A model generated the notes under the pieces. The model did no database searches. It was not told the DNA's origin and saw only the letters and a list, made by a program, of their open reading frames with translations. From Rhizophagus irregularis (taxonomy: Eukaryota; Glomeromycota; Glomeromycetes; Glomerales; Glomeraceae): a stretch of 64,000 nucleotides of DNA. The translations under genes were made by a program, and so were the position numbers. Location of the stretch: positions 3,782,001 through 3,846,000 of the forward strand of contig NC_089430.1 of the NCBI RefSeq assembly GCF_026210795.1, given 5' to 3'. Shown piece by piece: positions 48,667 through 59,733 of this stretch. How positions within the stretch are numbered: the first letter of the stretch is position 1; every line of letters starts with the position of its first letter.

Positions 48667-51091
48667 TTACTGCGTTTCATTTTCTTTAGTGCTATTAACT
48701 TTAGCAAGAATATCATCTACATTAAATTTCATTTCACCATGATCAATTTTTTCAGGTTCCATTTCTTCCTCAGACCTCAGTATGATTTAATTTAATCAAA
48801 TTACCTACTATTAAATCTGAATCATCTTCGGTTAATTGATCATTATTTCCTTCTTCATCTTCTGGAACCAAATTTTCAAAAGGATCATTATCATTTTCTA
48901 TTTCATTAATAAACATATCTGAATCTGAAGTAAGTGAATTAGTATAACTTTGCATTATTTCACTAAAAGCGTCATCAGATAGATTTTTGCCAACATAATT
49001 AAGTTCTTGTTGTGCATTCAAAATATAAAATGAATGCAATCTTGCCATATTGGATACTTTTTCCACTTTAAGTCTAATAAATATAAAAAAGAATTTAATA
49101 AAAAAATATAAATTTTAATAAAATAAATATTCTATGAATATACCTGCTTCGTCTTTTTTGGGTAAACCAATTTAATACTGAGAAAACACGCTCACAGCTT
49201 GCACTATGAGGAACAATAGAAAGAATATATAAAGCCAATTCTTGCAAATAATGATTTGATTGTTTACATCCTAACCACCATGATTGGGGAGTTTGAAGTT
49301 CGTCAATATAAGGAAAATTATAAGGAGACTTAAAATCATCATAATTATTCATTTGAACAGCAAGTGTAAATGCTGATTTTAATCCTCCGCCCATTTTTGA
49401 CCATAAGGCAAAAGCTTTCCTTTGGATTAGTAATTGATAGGTTTTAGGTATAAATCCTTTTCCGCGAAATTTTGGATGCAAAAAATATGCTAGTAAATAT
49501 AATTCATGATCAAACTGCTTCCATCTATTATTATAAAATTGAATGCATTTTTGCCGAAACTCTTTTAATTCTTCAGTACTTTCAGTAGATAAAGCCTTGA
49601 TAGCAGTAGCCATTTGAATGAGAGCCAAAAAAACATCAGCCATAGTTGCATTTTTACCTTCAATACTCTTCACAGCATTTTTTGCAGGTTCTAAAATAGT
49701 TGTAAGACTTTCAACATTCAACCAAAAATTTCGATTATTTACTAAATTTTGTAAAGTTTGATTCATTGCTTTAGAATCAGCAATTAACATCTAGAAATAT
49801 AATAATAAAATATTTAATAATTTGACATTAACTTAGAAATTAACTACAATTTCACTTACATTTTTGAAAATAGTTTCTAAACGTAATACTGATGTACAGC
49901 AATCCCAAGCAGTACTCCATCTTGTTTTAACCGAACTTTTTAATCTACCTCCAACAATTAACTCTTTTTTGATTTTTTCACGAAGAGTAGCTCCAGATTG
50001 ATGTGACTCAGCAAAATAAGTAACAAATTTCTGACAGTTAATAAGTATATTATTTGAAAATGGATTTTTTTTCATAATATCAGTACAAATTAATTGCACG
50101 TGATGAGCGATACAACGGACTGGCAAAATTTTAGGATATTCTTCAGATATTAATCTCTTAGCTAATTGCATAGCACTAGCATTATCCGACACTACTGAAG
50201 AAAAACGCTGTGGGCCTATATCTTTAAGGACTTTCTTTATTTCTTCTGCTGTAAAAAGACCAGTGTGAGAGTTTTTTGAACAGTCTTTAACTTTAATTAC
50301 ATATTCTTTTCGTTCAGGAGTAATTATAACAAAAGAAAAATAAGAATGATGGTTGCTACTTGTCCATCCGTCTAACACTTAATATTGAAATAAAAATAAT
50401 ATTAATATTTATTGGAGATATAATAAATAAAAAAAAATTATTTACCAAGTGAAAGATTTTCTTGTTTTTTAAGTATTTCTTCAACATCAACGGTAATTCT
50501 TGCCACTTCATTACTAAGCCAAGTATCACTTAATGTTTTCCTGTCTGGCAATTGATAACTAACGCATAAATTCATTACAAGATCAATAAAGAATGGACTT
50601 TCTACAGTAGAAAAAAGGACGCCACAGCATACAAAAAATCTAGTCAATGCTCTATTACAAAGATATTGTTGTCCAGGATCTATTGCTGATTTTTGTAATT
50701 TAGATGTGATTTTTGGTTGAATTCCAGTTGCAATTTCTTCATTAAGTTTTCGCTTCCTTGTAGTAATTCGACCAGAAGATTGCTCATTATTTTGTGCAAG
50801 AATTCTGAGATATTGTTCTTTAACTGAAGCTTCAACTTTTTCACATTATAATGCTAAATGTGCCATCATATCTGGAACTCTTCCTCTGTTCCAAGCATCG
50901 CCACAATATACACAAGTACTAGGTGAGTGGCCAAATTTTCTAGCTTCCTCTTCAATAAAATAATTCCATATATCATTTTTTTTCTTGCCAGGCTTCTTGA
51001 ATTCTTCAGTTTCCGGAAGATCTGATAATTCTACAAAATTTAGATCTTGAAAAGATCTTGTTTCATCAAGAGAATCTGTTTCATTAGCCAT
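48667..51091 (-). pseudogene. hAT transposase with BED zinc finger, one stop and one frameshift
   Basis: Starts MANETDSLDETRSFQDLNF at 51091. A BED-type finger (CVYCGDAWNRGR..MMAHLAL.C) is broken by an in-frame TAA at 50846-50848, after which the same frame continues. Domains onward: the DDE core with VLDGWTSSNHHSY, SVVSDNASAMQLAK, RCIAHHVQLICTD and TRWSTAWDCC, then the hAT dimerisation tail SCERVFSVLNWFTQKRRSR and VEKVSNMARLHSFY. Introns with good GT..AG signals lie near 50445-50380, 49858-49792 and 49145-49070. Near 48775 the frame shifts by one, and the other frame carries an acidic tail (RSEEEMEPEKIDHG..) to TAA at 48667-48669. Only two lesions in some 800 codons: a young pseudogene. Confidence 0.88.
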
Positions 51092-52546
51092 AATTTCTCT
51101 TTAATTAACTTTTGTAATAGAAAATTTGAAAAAAAATAGCATGCGAAAACTTTTTCCGATAAATATTGATCAACCTGATTACATTTTAGCCAATCATTAA
51201 CTGGCGTCAAACACGTTAATCATACAAATTTTTAGGATAACGATATTAGAATTAAAAAATTTCACCTAGAAATTCCAAAGATTAAAAAGTAATAATGAAA
51301 AATTTTAGGTTTAATAAAGTTTATGATTCTAGTTTACACTTTTTAAAAATGAATAAATAATAAAATTAAAAAATTACATGAATTTCATTCTTATGATGCG
51401 AGAATATTTTATTTCTTAATCACTGGCAAAATAATTAAGTTTCGCAAATAATCATAATTTCTAGTTAATCCAGTTTTATTATTCTTACTTATACAGTCTT
51501 AAATTTTCGGTTTGATAATTCATTTGAATTTTATCGATAGAAACCAAAACTGAACTGGTATATCAATAAGACACTTGGTCACGTCCCTTTCTAAAATTTT
51601 TTTTTTTAAAAAAAAGTATATATATAAATGATATTTCCAAAAATAAAAAAAAAATAAAGGAACCCTCTTTTGAAACATACCATAAGAAATATAGCTCAAT
51701 TGCTTAAGGTGCACTCCAAGGAAAAGTAGTTCATTTTACTGCTAACAATGATTCTGAAGAAAATTGAAGAAACATTCTCTTAAATCACCCTGTATTATCT
51801 AACCATCAGTCAACTGTCCAAGAAAGCAATATCTGAAAATAATAAAAAGAAAAAATGTTAGAAATATTTCCAAATAAAAATAATAATAAAAAAGCTTCGA
51901 ATAACCATAATAAAGAAGTAACGTACAGTATCTGTAAGTAAATTACGCACTATATTCCACTATGCCAGCAATTTAATACTTACCGGTTAAATTGCATAAA
52001 AATAGAAGAATAAGTTCCATTTAAATGACAAAACTAGTTCTCTAGTAAAAAGAGTTTCGTCTATAAATTATTAAAAATCCTATCAGAAAAGAAGTTTTTG
52101 GTAAAGTCACGCAGTTTTTCTGAAGGAAAAAAAACACACTTAAATCCCTTTAAATTATACAAAATCAAAACCTACTTTTATATGGAAATTATACATTAAT
52201 TATATTGGCAATGATCTTGCTAAAAATCGAACAGATTTAAAAAATAAACACCTTTAACCCCTAAATTTTACAAAAAAAAATTGTCTACCTTTATATGGAA
52301 GTTGTGTATCAGCTGTGTCACTAAAATAATTCAGTTAACTTTTGACAATTATGATTTATGACCAATCAGCATTACGCCAATTCACCAAATTGGTGCAATT
52401 CGGCATTACGTCAATTCACTAAATCAGCACAAATCGGCATTACGGCAATTCAGCATGTGCTATTTTAGATCGGGTCTGGTGTAATATATTTCGGCATTAT
52501 ATAGTGTATTGCCAAATTACCATGGGTTAATTCACCACCATGTATA

Positions 52547-52831
52547 CCCTCCCCCCCTTTGATAATTACATAATATCTGTAAGCTTCCTAATTGAAACAT
52601 AGAATTTTTTATAATCATAATTATTTTTATTATACACTGTATTAATTAATTTAACTATATAAATTTATATTAGAAAATACATTATTAGTTAATTAATAAT
52701 ATAATTTGTAATTAGATAGTATAATAAAACAATGCAATAAATTTTTATATTAAAAAAAAATTTTAATTAACATTTTGTTTTGATTGTTTTATGTATTTTC
52801 TAATAAAATATTAGTGTTTTTCAATTAAAAA
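52547..52831. other. AT-rich spacer between the hAT element and DNA element copy B
   Basis: Short A/T-only runs follow the C-rich right target duplication of the hAT element. Nothing else is visible. Confidence 0.5.
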
Positions 52832-53114
52832 TACAGTCAACTCCCTCTATAGTCACTCCCGTTATAGTCACATTCTACTATATAGTCACACCAGTTGAAT
52901 GTTCAAAACACTTTATTATTAAAAACTATCCTATATAGTCACAATCTATCTATAGTCACTATCACACCTATCCTCAAAAATCTTATATTAAAAAGAACCG
53001 TTTATAATCACAGTTATTTAAAGAATATATTAAATAACTTGGCATCTAATAATCGTACAAAGATGTATCATAGCTTGTTAGAATCGTCTCACTGAGATTA
53101 ATCGAATGGTGGTA

Positions 53115-55524
53115 GTTTTATCCTTTTGCTGTGCAAACAGTCTTATGACTTTATCTTTTATTTATACTTTGGATTTCGAAAAGTAATCGAACAATATTAC
53201 AAAAATAAGAAAATAAACGAATAAAAAATAAAAAGAGTAGCTTCACGACTCATACAAGTAAAGAAATCTAAACTAAAATAAAATTAAAGCAAAGAAAAAC
53301 TGAACTATTACAGAATCGCATACCCCAACTTTACCCGAAGGCCAGTGTGAGTCAACTATCCAACATCCAAAAATCCAGTCCGTTACCAGAAAGAGATCCT
53401 AAGAGGTTGAACTGTTAAGCGGCGCAGAAAATCCAAGTGCGAGATCCAAGATCCACCCCGAATTATAGAAGAGGATATCCAAGAAATCCAGGAATCCTGA
53501 GAAACTGACGCCAAAGAAGAGTTGTGTTGCTGTGGAGAAGTAGTATTAGGGAAAGAATTTGTAGATGGGCCACGTAGTTTGGAAGCAGCCGAGATACCCT
53601 GCGACTCCTCCCAAGCATGGAAAAGAACATTCCGATACAGCCAAATTTCACCATATAATTCGACTTGGAAGTCATTAAGAAGGGGAGAAATAATCTTGTA
53701 TATAACAGAGAGAGGAAAGTATTGATTCAAAAATGCCGTTAAATGCGCAGGCAACAATCCTCGAGTAAGCCAAAGACAGGATGAAGAAGGAGCTTCATAG
53801 TTCCAGCAATCCAAAGCAAAGAATGCAGTATGAAAGGAATTATCCAAAGATTTCAAGGATAAGAAAGAAGATAAACAAGAATCTCTAAATTTAATGACTT
53901 CAGACCGGTGTGTTAAACAGGGATTTAAATCTGGTAAAATATAAGGACAAGTCCAAAGATGATTCAAATCTTCAGGAGCAGAATTACACTGCGGACAGAG
54001 CCAGTCAGGAGAATATAAGTAAGGTTTACGTTGTTGAAGAGTAGTTAAGGTAGGCAACATATCCAAAAGAAGTTTAATGCGGAAGATCCAAAATTCAGGA
54101 CGACCATTCCTATGTGAAACAAAACCTTTAATTTGTGAAAGGCAAAAATATATACCAGCCCAATCAAAAAGTGAAGGAGAACCAAGAGCAGTAAAACGCG
54201 CTAGTGAACAGAAAGATAAGAGAGCACGAGCATCTGCAATAGAGCGGAGAAAATGTCGAATATTCACGTCAATAGGCAGGGAGTTAAAGGTCAACAAGCA
54301 TGGAGCATAACAAAATGTCGAAAGTAAAGTAGTGGGTTGTAAAGACGAATGAGCGTCTTTTGCCAAAGAATCCGCTTGTATATTGTAAATATCATCGCCA
54401 TGAGCAGGGACTTTAATCAATTCGACATTAAGATTACGGTCCATGATAAGTTGTCGAATAAAAAGCCAAAGAAGATGATTAGGTTTTCGGAGCAACCTCG
54501 GTGAGAAAGGAGCATCAACAAACCGTGTCCATAGTGAAATTAACTGACTACAATCAGTATGAACAGAGATTGACGAATTACGGGAAAGGGCATTCAGTCC
54601 TAACAGGACAGCAGAAATTTCAGAACGCAAAGCGGAAGGAAAGTAAGAAGGGAGATGCATGGAAGAAGATTCCAGAACAAGTCCAACATCATCAAGAGCG
54701 ATCCAAGCAGAAGTCATGGAAGAAGGCGAAGAATCATTGGCATGATGGAACGAACCATCTGTGTACAAAGATTGCACCGAAAGTGGTAAAATAGTGTCTT
54801 CAATTCTATCGATACTATCCTTAAAAAGAGGAGAAAGAGCGAGAGACGCGTTCGAAAAATGAACAAGAGCCAAGGAGGTTGCATAACTCCATGAAGTAGA
54901 TAGAGTAATGGGAAGATAAGCCGCGAAAACTTTGGCATTTCTGGTAGGATAGCCCACAGTATCCGATAGGGTTACATTAAAAAAGCATTTCTCGCTATTA
55001 CAGCGTTGTCTGATGGCAGATTTCATGGATAAGGCGGGAATGTTAAGAGCACAACCGGGACAAGGGTTATAGGATCGTTCATCAGCCGAGGTAGATACAG
55101 GAAGCCAATGAGACATAATAGCCGAGTTTTGTTTCTTATAAGTGATACACACACGACCAACAGATAAAGTTTGAGTAGCAGAGTCAAGAGTAATAACCCA
55201 TTGAGGATAAAAAGAATAATCTTTAACAGTATGATCTAATAAACAAGGAGAAGCTAAAGTAAAAGAAGAATTAATAAAATATGAAGATAAAAGTAAAGTA
55301 GAAGAAGAAGAAGAGAGAAAATTATTATTGATAAAAGTAAACCAATTAGGGATCCGTCCTTTACGACCAACGATGCCAAGATAACGAAGGTCAGGCCAAT
55401 TCATAAGATAACGTCCACAAGGAGAAACCAACTGAGCAAGCACAAATATATTCAGGTTTTTCCAAAGTTTCCAACTCGATTGAAAAATGGAATGAGGTAG
55501 AATAGATCGGAGTGGCAGAGCAGA
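53115..55524 (-). mobile_element. 5'-truncated LINE (element B), RNase H half
   Basis: Bounded on both sides by GTTTTATCCTTTTG (53115 and 55525), a likely target duplication. The coding frame is open to the very 5' edge at 55524, so the element was cut inside ORF2, after the reverse transcriptase. The 3' untranslated tail is 53115-53382. There is no poly-A at the 3' end; the tail ends AAAGTCATAAGACTGTTTGC before the target motif. Confidence 0.8.
53383..55524 (-). CDS. LINE ORF2 C-terminal part: RNase H and zinc knuckle (truncated)
   Basis: About 700 residues, no internal stop. The first ~200 residues look like the region just after a reverse transcriptase (SWKLWKNLNIFVLAQ, YLMNWPDLRYLGIVG). 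The RNase H type 1 catalytic set is then complete: Asp in SLYTDGS, Glu in ALRSEISAVLLGL, Asp in SVHTDCSQL, and His/Asp in VPAHGDDIYNIQADSLAK. Near the C-terminus is a C-x2-C-x7-H-x4-C knuckle (WLCPQCNSAPEDLNHLWTC). The combination is typical of I/Tad-type LINEs. Lacking the endonuclease and reverse transcriptase, it cannot move itself. The frame is remarkably clean for a dead copy. Confidence 0.85.
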   Translation of the reverse strand, partial: SALPLRSILPHSIFQSSWKLWKNLNIFVLAQLVSPCGRYLMNWPDLRYLGIVGRKGRIPNWFTFINNNFLSSSSSTLLLSSYFINSSFTLASPCLLDHTVKDYSFYPQWVITLDSATQTLSVGRVCITYKKQNSAIMSHWLPVSTSADERSYNPCPGCALNIPALSMKSAIRQRCNSEKCFFNVTLSDTVGYPTRNAKVFAAYLPITLSTSWSYATSLALVHFSNASLALSPLFKDSIDRIEDTILPLSVQSLYTDGSFHHANDSSPSSMTSAWIALDDVGLVLESSSMHLPSYFPSALRSEISAVLLGLNALSRNSSISVHTDCSQLISLWTRFVDAPFSPRLLRKPNHLLWLFIRQLIMDRNLNVELIKVPAHGDDIYNIQADSLAKDAHSSLQPTTLLSTFCYAPCLLTFNSLPIDVNIRHFLRSIADARALLSFCSLARFTALGSPSLFDWAGIYFCLSQIKGFVSHRNGRPEFWIFRIKLLLDMLPTLTTLQQRKPYLYSPDWLCPQCNSAPEDLNHLWTCPYILPDLNPCLTHRSEVIKFRDSCLSSFLSLKSLDNSFHTAFFALDCWNYEAPSSSCLWLTRGLLPAHLTAFLNQYFPLSVIYKIISPLLNDFQVELYGEIWLYRNVLFHAWEESQGISAASKLRGPSTNSFPNTTSPQQHNSSLASVSQDSWISWISSSIIRGGSWISHLDFLRRLTVQPLRISFW

Positions 55525-56307
55525 GTTTTATCCTTTTGCGATCACTGGCTGATGAGTTATTAAACAAAATGTTAAGCATCGGCATTATTATATTTCTTGA
55601 TTTACGTTTACTGCGCCATTTAACATTTTGCTAAATTTCTCGGTACCTATGGATTGTAAAAAGACGATTAATAGCTCGTTGGAATCGCCTCATCAAGACG
55701 AATCGAATGGTGGTAAGCTCATCTCTCTGTGATCAATATTGACGGAGTTACTACTTAAAAACCATTTAATATTTTTTAATTTCGGAAATTGATCTAGTGA
55801 TTGGATTTCGATGTATTTTATACCATTAGATTCGTCGCATTAAGACGAATCGAATGGTAGTAAGATTGTCTCTCTAGGATCAATATTGGCAGAGTTATTA
55901 CACAAAAACCATTAATATTTTTTTAATTTCGGAAATTAATCTAGTGATTGGATTTTGATGTATTTTATACCATTAGAACCGTCTCATCAAGACGAATCGA
56001 ATGGCGGTAAGATCATCTCTCTACGATTAATATTGGCGGAGCTACGATACAATAAAGTTTTGAGTATAATTTTGGCTAAAATTATATTAATTTTTGGCCG
56101 GAATTATGATATACTAATATAAGAAATTTTTTATATAGTCACATCTCTTTATAATCACCAAATATGAGGATCATCGCAACTCTTTCCTGAATTTTTGAAA
56201 ATACTAATAAAAATTTATTTTTGAAATTTTCGTTCGAAAATTTCTAAGTGCTCGTTCAAAATACTAATATCTTCCCAGTTGCTTTCCTCTTTACTGAGCT
56301 TTAAACT

Positions 56308-58422
56308 ATGACTACACCTCCAGCTCCTTCTGTTATTAACCCAGATATTCCACCGCCATCGCGTCCTGTTGTTTCTACTCCCTCTGGAGACCGACCTTTA
56401 TCTCCCACTAGTACCGCTGGCGCACCTAATAAACGTACGCGTACTGTCTCTGATGACGCGATGAATGTTGATATAACTTCGCCCTCAGCTCCTGCTCCCA
56501 CCCATACTTCTACCGTTCCTTCTGGTCTTCCTGTCAACAAAGTCCAAGTGCTTACCTCTCTTCATAATACTACTACTCCTGTTGAAACAGTTGACGCTTC
56601 TATCCATGCCCCCTCTAACACCGATGGTAAAGGCAAAGCTGTTGCCTTTGATATCCCAGAACGCCAACCATCCCCCGATGGTAATACCGCCGCTATCAAA
56701 TCTGCACCATCTCGTTATCATGCTGCGGCTTATTTACGCGATGTGCCTGACGCGTTCAAAGCCAAATTCACCACCAATCGCTCCATGTGTGATGAAGTGG
56801 ATTGTTCACTCTTCCGATATTCCTCCTATGGCGCTCGCGCACGCTGCGATGAATCAGGTGATAACAAAAAGATCCTTGTCTTCTTCTATAATCAGCATGA
56901 TTTTACCGATTGTGTCAGCTCCCCACGTGCAGATCTTCTCGATTTAGTCTTCACTCATTATTCCCCTGCAGATGTTAAACTCAGCGACGAAGCGAAGTCT
57001 TTGTTTGTCACTGACATCCCACTTTTCCTAAACGAGACACAAGTCCGCCAGGCATTTTCCCGATATGGTACTGTGATCAAGTGTAAACTCACCCCTAAAA
57101 AACATTACTATAATGGTCATATCCAATTTTCCTCTGCGGATGCAATTACCCAATTTAACGATATCTGAATGATCATTTGCCTAGGTAATTCCTTACGTGT
57201 CTGTTCGGCATCTTTCTCGAAATCCCAACGTGATAGCCAAAGAGAACATGTCACCATTCTTGCCGGGATTCCAAAAAATATAAAAGAAGCTGACCTTTTA
57301 GAAATTGCTACTCAAGTCAACGCTAAAGCCCTTAATGTCCCCCTTTCTATTAATTCTTATAAGCCCAAACCTTATGTGTATTTAAACTTCTCTTCGTTTG
57401 ATACCCTTGAGGCGGCGAAATAGTTATCTGTGGCTTTCCGCGGCAAAGGTTTAACATGGCACCCTCCTAATGAAGCTCACACTTTATGTCATGTCTGTGG
57501 ACGTTCAGGTTGCTCCCCTTCTGTATGTAACCCTCGTCCCGCACACAAAGTGGATGATCGCCTTAACAAACTATATTCACGCTTTAATGCTGGTCCTCAA
57601 CGTGGTCATCAGGATTCGCACCCATCACATGATACATCCAATTCCCGCTCAAGATCGAGATCCACCTCTAGATCCCGTAATAATTCGTCCTCATCCAGAA
57701 CCAACAACACTAATAATAATCTTAACACTTCTCGTCCCAATGTTCCTAACTGTAGCAACCAGTTCAATAACAATAATACCGATTCTAGGAACAATGCAAA
57801 TTCTTCTGGTTCTACCCAATCTCCGCACACTCTTCATCCTAACAATACTACATCTACTTCTCTGAATAACAACCTTAATTGTACGCTTCCTCAACACATC
57901 ATTGATGAGTTAAAGGCGCAGATCAAAAAGATAGCTATCACCCTCAATACTCTAGAGGAAACTGTCTCTTGGATGAATGATACTATCACAGCCCATGAGT
58001 ATAGGCTATCTGAACTTGAATCAATGATGAATTATGACAACCCTGGTGACTCTGATTTGTATCCGCCTCGTGATGATCATGAAAATCAAAATCATTCTTA
58101 TGATAATGGATGGGATGATGCTCCAACCCAAGACACAAATTCTGGATTCAATCTTCCTCCCCATACTTCCCCTTCTCTTATGGACACTTCTCCTGATGCA
58201 TCCTTTTCAGCTCTGGACCCTAACTCCATCTTATCACGAAGACATGTCCCCTTACCTAACTCCCGACCTACTATTATTACCCCCGATGCTAATACTTCCC
58301 GTCTGCAATTGGAAATTTCTAATGTTACTAATACGCAAAAGAATCTTTCTGCCCAACTTGGTTCGATTATGGAAAAATTGGACTCCTTCTCTCCCTCAAA
58401 ACCCTCCCCTTCCAATGATTGA
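56308..58422 (+). pseudogene. LINE ORF1 (gag-like, RRM-like and zinc knuckle), with two stops
   Basis: Starts MTTPPAPSVINPDIPPPSRP at 56308. It has a ~120-residue Pro/Ser/Thr-rich tail, then an RRM-like fold (KSLFVTDIPLFLNETQVRQAF..GTVIKCKL..HIQFSSADA). It is interrupted by TGA at 57166-57168 and TAG at 57421-57423, each followed by the same frame continuing (a second RRM-like segment HVTILAGIPKNIKEADLLEI). A knuckle CHVCGRSGCSPSVCNPR follows, then an RS-rich, Asn-rich linker (57640-57880), a coiled-coil-like helix (EELKAQIKKIAITLNTLEETV) and an acidic tail ending at TGA 58422. RNA-binding ORF1 role is by family. Confidence 0.75.
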
Positions 58423-59400
58423 ACACCATTTTATATTGGGTGTTTCACAGGGATTTCACCCCCCTGATAGTGCGATACCTAATAATATCAATAATCCTAA
58501 CAATTCTTCTTTTTCTTCTTCCCCTCTTATTAATTTTGGACAAATCAATGTTAATGGTTTGTGCTCCCCTGTTCGTCAGCTGCATTTGTTAAATTATTTT
58601 CTCCATTCTTCTTTTGGCGTTTTATCTTTAAACGATACTCGTCTTACTTCTTCTAGTGCTAAATTTATTTATCAAAATGAACATTCCCAGTATAATTTTA
58701 AGTCCTATTGGGCTCCTTCCCCTTCTAATTCACGTCCTTATGATGGTGTTAGTCTTTTGCTTCGCCATCCCTTACATAAACATGTTCAGAAAATTGATCC
58801 TTGGAAAGGTCGTCTTTTAAAATTGGATCTTTTTTTCCATCAAACAAAAATTTCTATCATTTCCGTTTATATTCCTCCTTATCATTCTATTCATTACAAA
58901 GAACGTGATGCTATTTTTGCACAACTCAATTTATGGCTTGATAAAGCCCGTTCTAATAACTATCACGTTGTCATTCTTGGTGACTTTAATGCAGATGAAT
59001 TTTCACATTCACATCTTCCTCAACATCATTTAAAAATTTTGCGATCACTTTCTTTTTGATATTTTACGGATCATCAATCCCATATTTCTTCAATTTCAGG
59101 TCCTAGTCCTACCTTTTATTACCAAAATGGTTCTTCAAGACTTGATTATATTTGGTCATCCCCTGGATTTCCTGCTCCCGGTCTTTTCTCTCATGTTGAA
59201 TCTTGTCCTAAGCTAAATGATAATCAATTTACTGATCACCGTGTACTCTTTACGGCCTTTGACTTTAGCTCATGTTTCGCTACTTTATCCAAAGCTAGAT
59301 TAAAACAGAAAAGCGAACAACGCACCATTTTTCTTTATAAGAATTTAAAAGAAGATACTTGAGACACCTTTTCTAATGAAGTTAATTCACGTCTCGAGTT
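58420..59400 (+). pseudogene. LINE ORF2 fragment: APE-type endonuclease domain
   Basis: The reading begins near MIEHHFILGVSQGF (58418), overlapping the end of ORF1. Endonuclease motifs in order: INFGQINVNGL (58535), VLSLNDTRL (58620), the strand VSLLLRHPLHKHV, VVILGDFNADEF (58975), then after a TGA near 59058 RLDYIWSSPG (59140) and FTDHRVLFTAF (59240). The metal-binding acidic residue normally Glu in (Q/E)ET-type motifs is Asp here. A further TGA lies near 59360. The fragment stops before the reverse transcriptase. It is dead in this copy. Confidence 0.8.
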
Positions 59401-59411
59401 ATATTTGGCCA

Positions 59412-59733
59412 CACACCCTATAAAAAATATGTATACAGTTTTTATACTGTATATACGTATTTTTGATACAGTTTGCATTTTTACATACGGCATATCAGTA
59501 TAATGTATACTGTTCGCAAAATGTGCTTAGTAAAAAATACAATAAAGTATACGGTAAACATACTGTGTGATACGGTATATTAAATTCATACGTCTATAAC
59601 GTATATCATTTCTACTGTATATCAGTATTTTGTATACGGTTCACAAAAATATTGTAAATAAAGAATACGGTATACGTATTATTCTACAGTATATTAAAAT
59701 TCATACGTTTATAACGTATTTTCTACAGATATA
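59412..59733. repeat. ATACGTAT-rich palindromic repeat, two ~127-bp units
   Basis: Dense short palindromes (GTATAC, ATACGTAT, TACAGTATA). The phrase ATATCAGTA begins at 59492 and again at 59619, with diverged matching sequence between and after (TTCATACGT.TATAACGTAT in both). It is probably the remains of another inserted element that cut off the LINE. Confidence 0.6.

Larger units (their letters stand above)
48215..52546 (-). mobile_element. hAT-family DNA transposon, 4.3 kb, ends preserved
   Basis: Left end TATACATGCGGGTGAATTA and reverse complement of the right end TATACATGGTGGTGAATTA match in all but two or three bases. Outside them lie CCCTCCTCC (left) and CCCTCCCCC (right), an imperfect 8-9 base direct repeat as expected for hAT. 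Subterminal clusters of GCCAAATTG/GCCGAATTG motifs lie inside each end. The only gene is a hAT transposase on the minus strand. Confidence 0.85.
52834..56165. mobile_element. TA-flanked inverted-repeat DNA element, copy B, interrupted by a LINE and right-truncated
   Basis: Left end CAGTCAACTCCCTCTATAGT follows TA at 52832-52833. The left segment (52834-53114) is about 120 bases longer than in copy A. The right segment (55525-56165) matches 47265-47890 closely, then stops at CACCAAATATG, short of the right terminal repeat, where LINE sequence on the plus strand begins. The insertion between the halves falls at exactly the same place as in copy A. Confidence 0.8.
56166..59410 (+). mobile_element. 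LINE 5' half (element C): ORF1 plus endonuclease part of ORF2
   Basis: Starts with a 5' leader (about 56166-56307), followed by ORF1 and the beginning of ORF2. The sequence leaves the LINE around 59400-59412, before any reverse transcriptase, and passes into an ATACGTAT-rich repeat. The left edge lies directly against truncated DNA element copy B. Higher GC and Pro/Ser/Asn-rich coding set it off from the flanks. It could be the 5' part of the same LINE family as element B, but no overlap exists in this window to test that. Confidence 0.75.

Noticed and set aside
54077-54794. Plus-strand frames opposite the LINE RNase H ORF
   Set aside because: Shadows of the 686-codon minus-strand frame, which carries the RNase H motifs.
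57470-59059. Frames overlapping LINE ORF1 (131 codons) and the first half of the 341-codon frame from 58034
   Set aside because: The Leu/Met/Ile-rich beginning is the +1 shadow of ORF1; only the part after about 58418 has endonuclease motifs.
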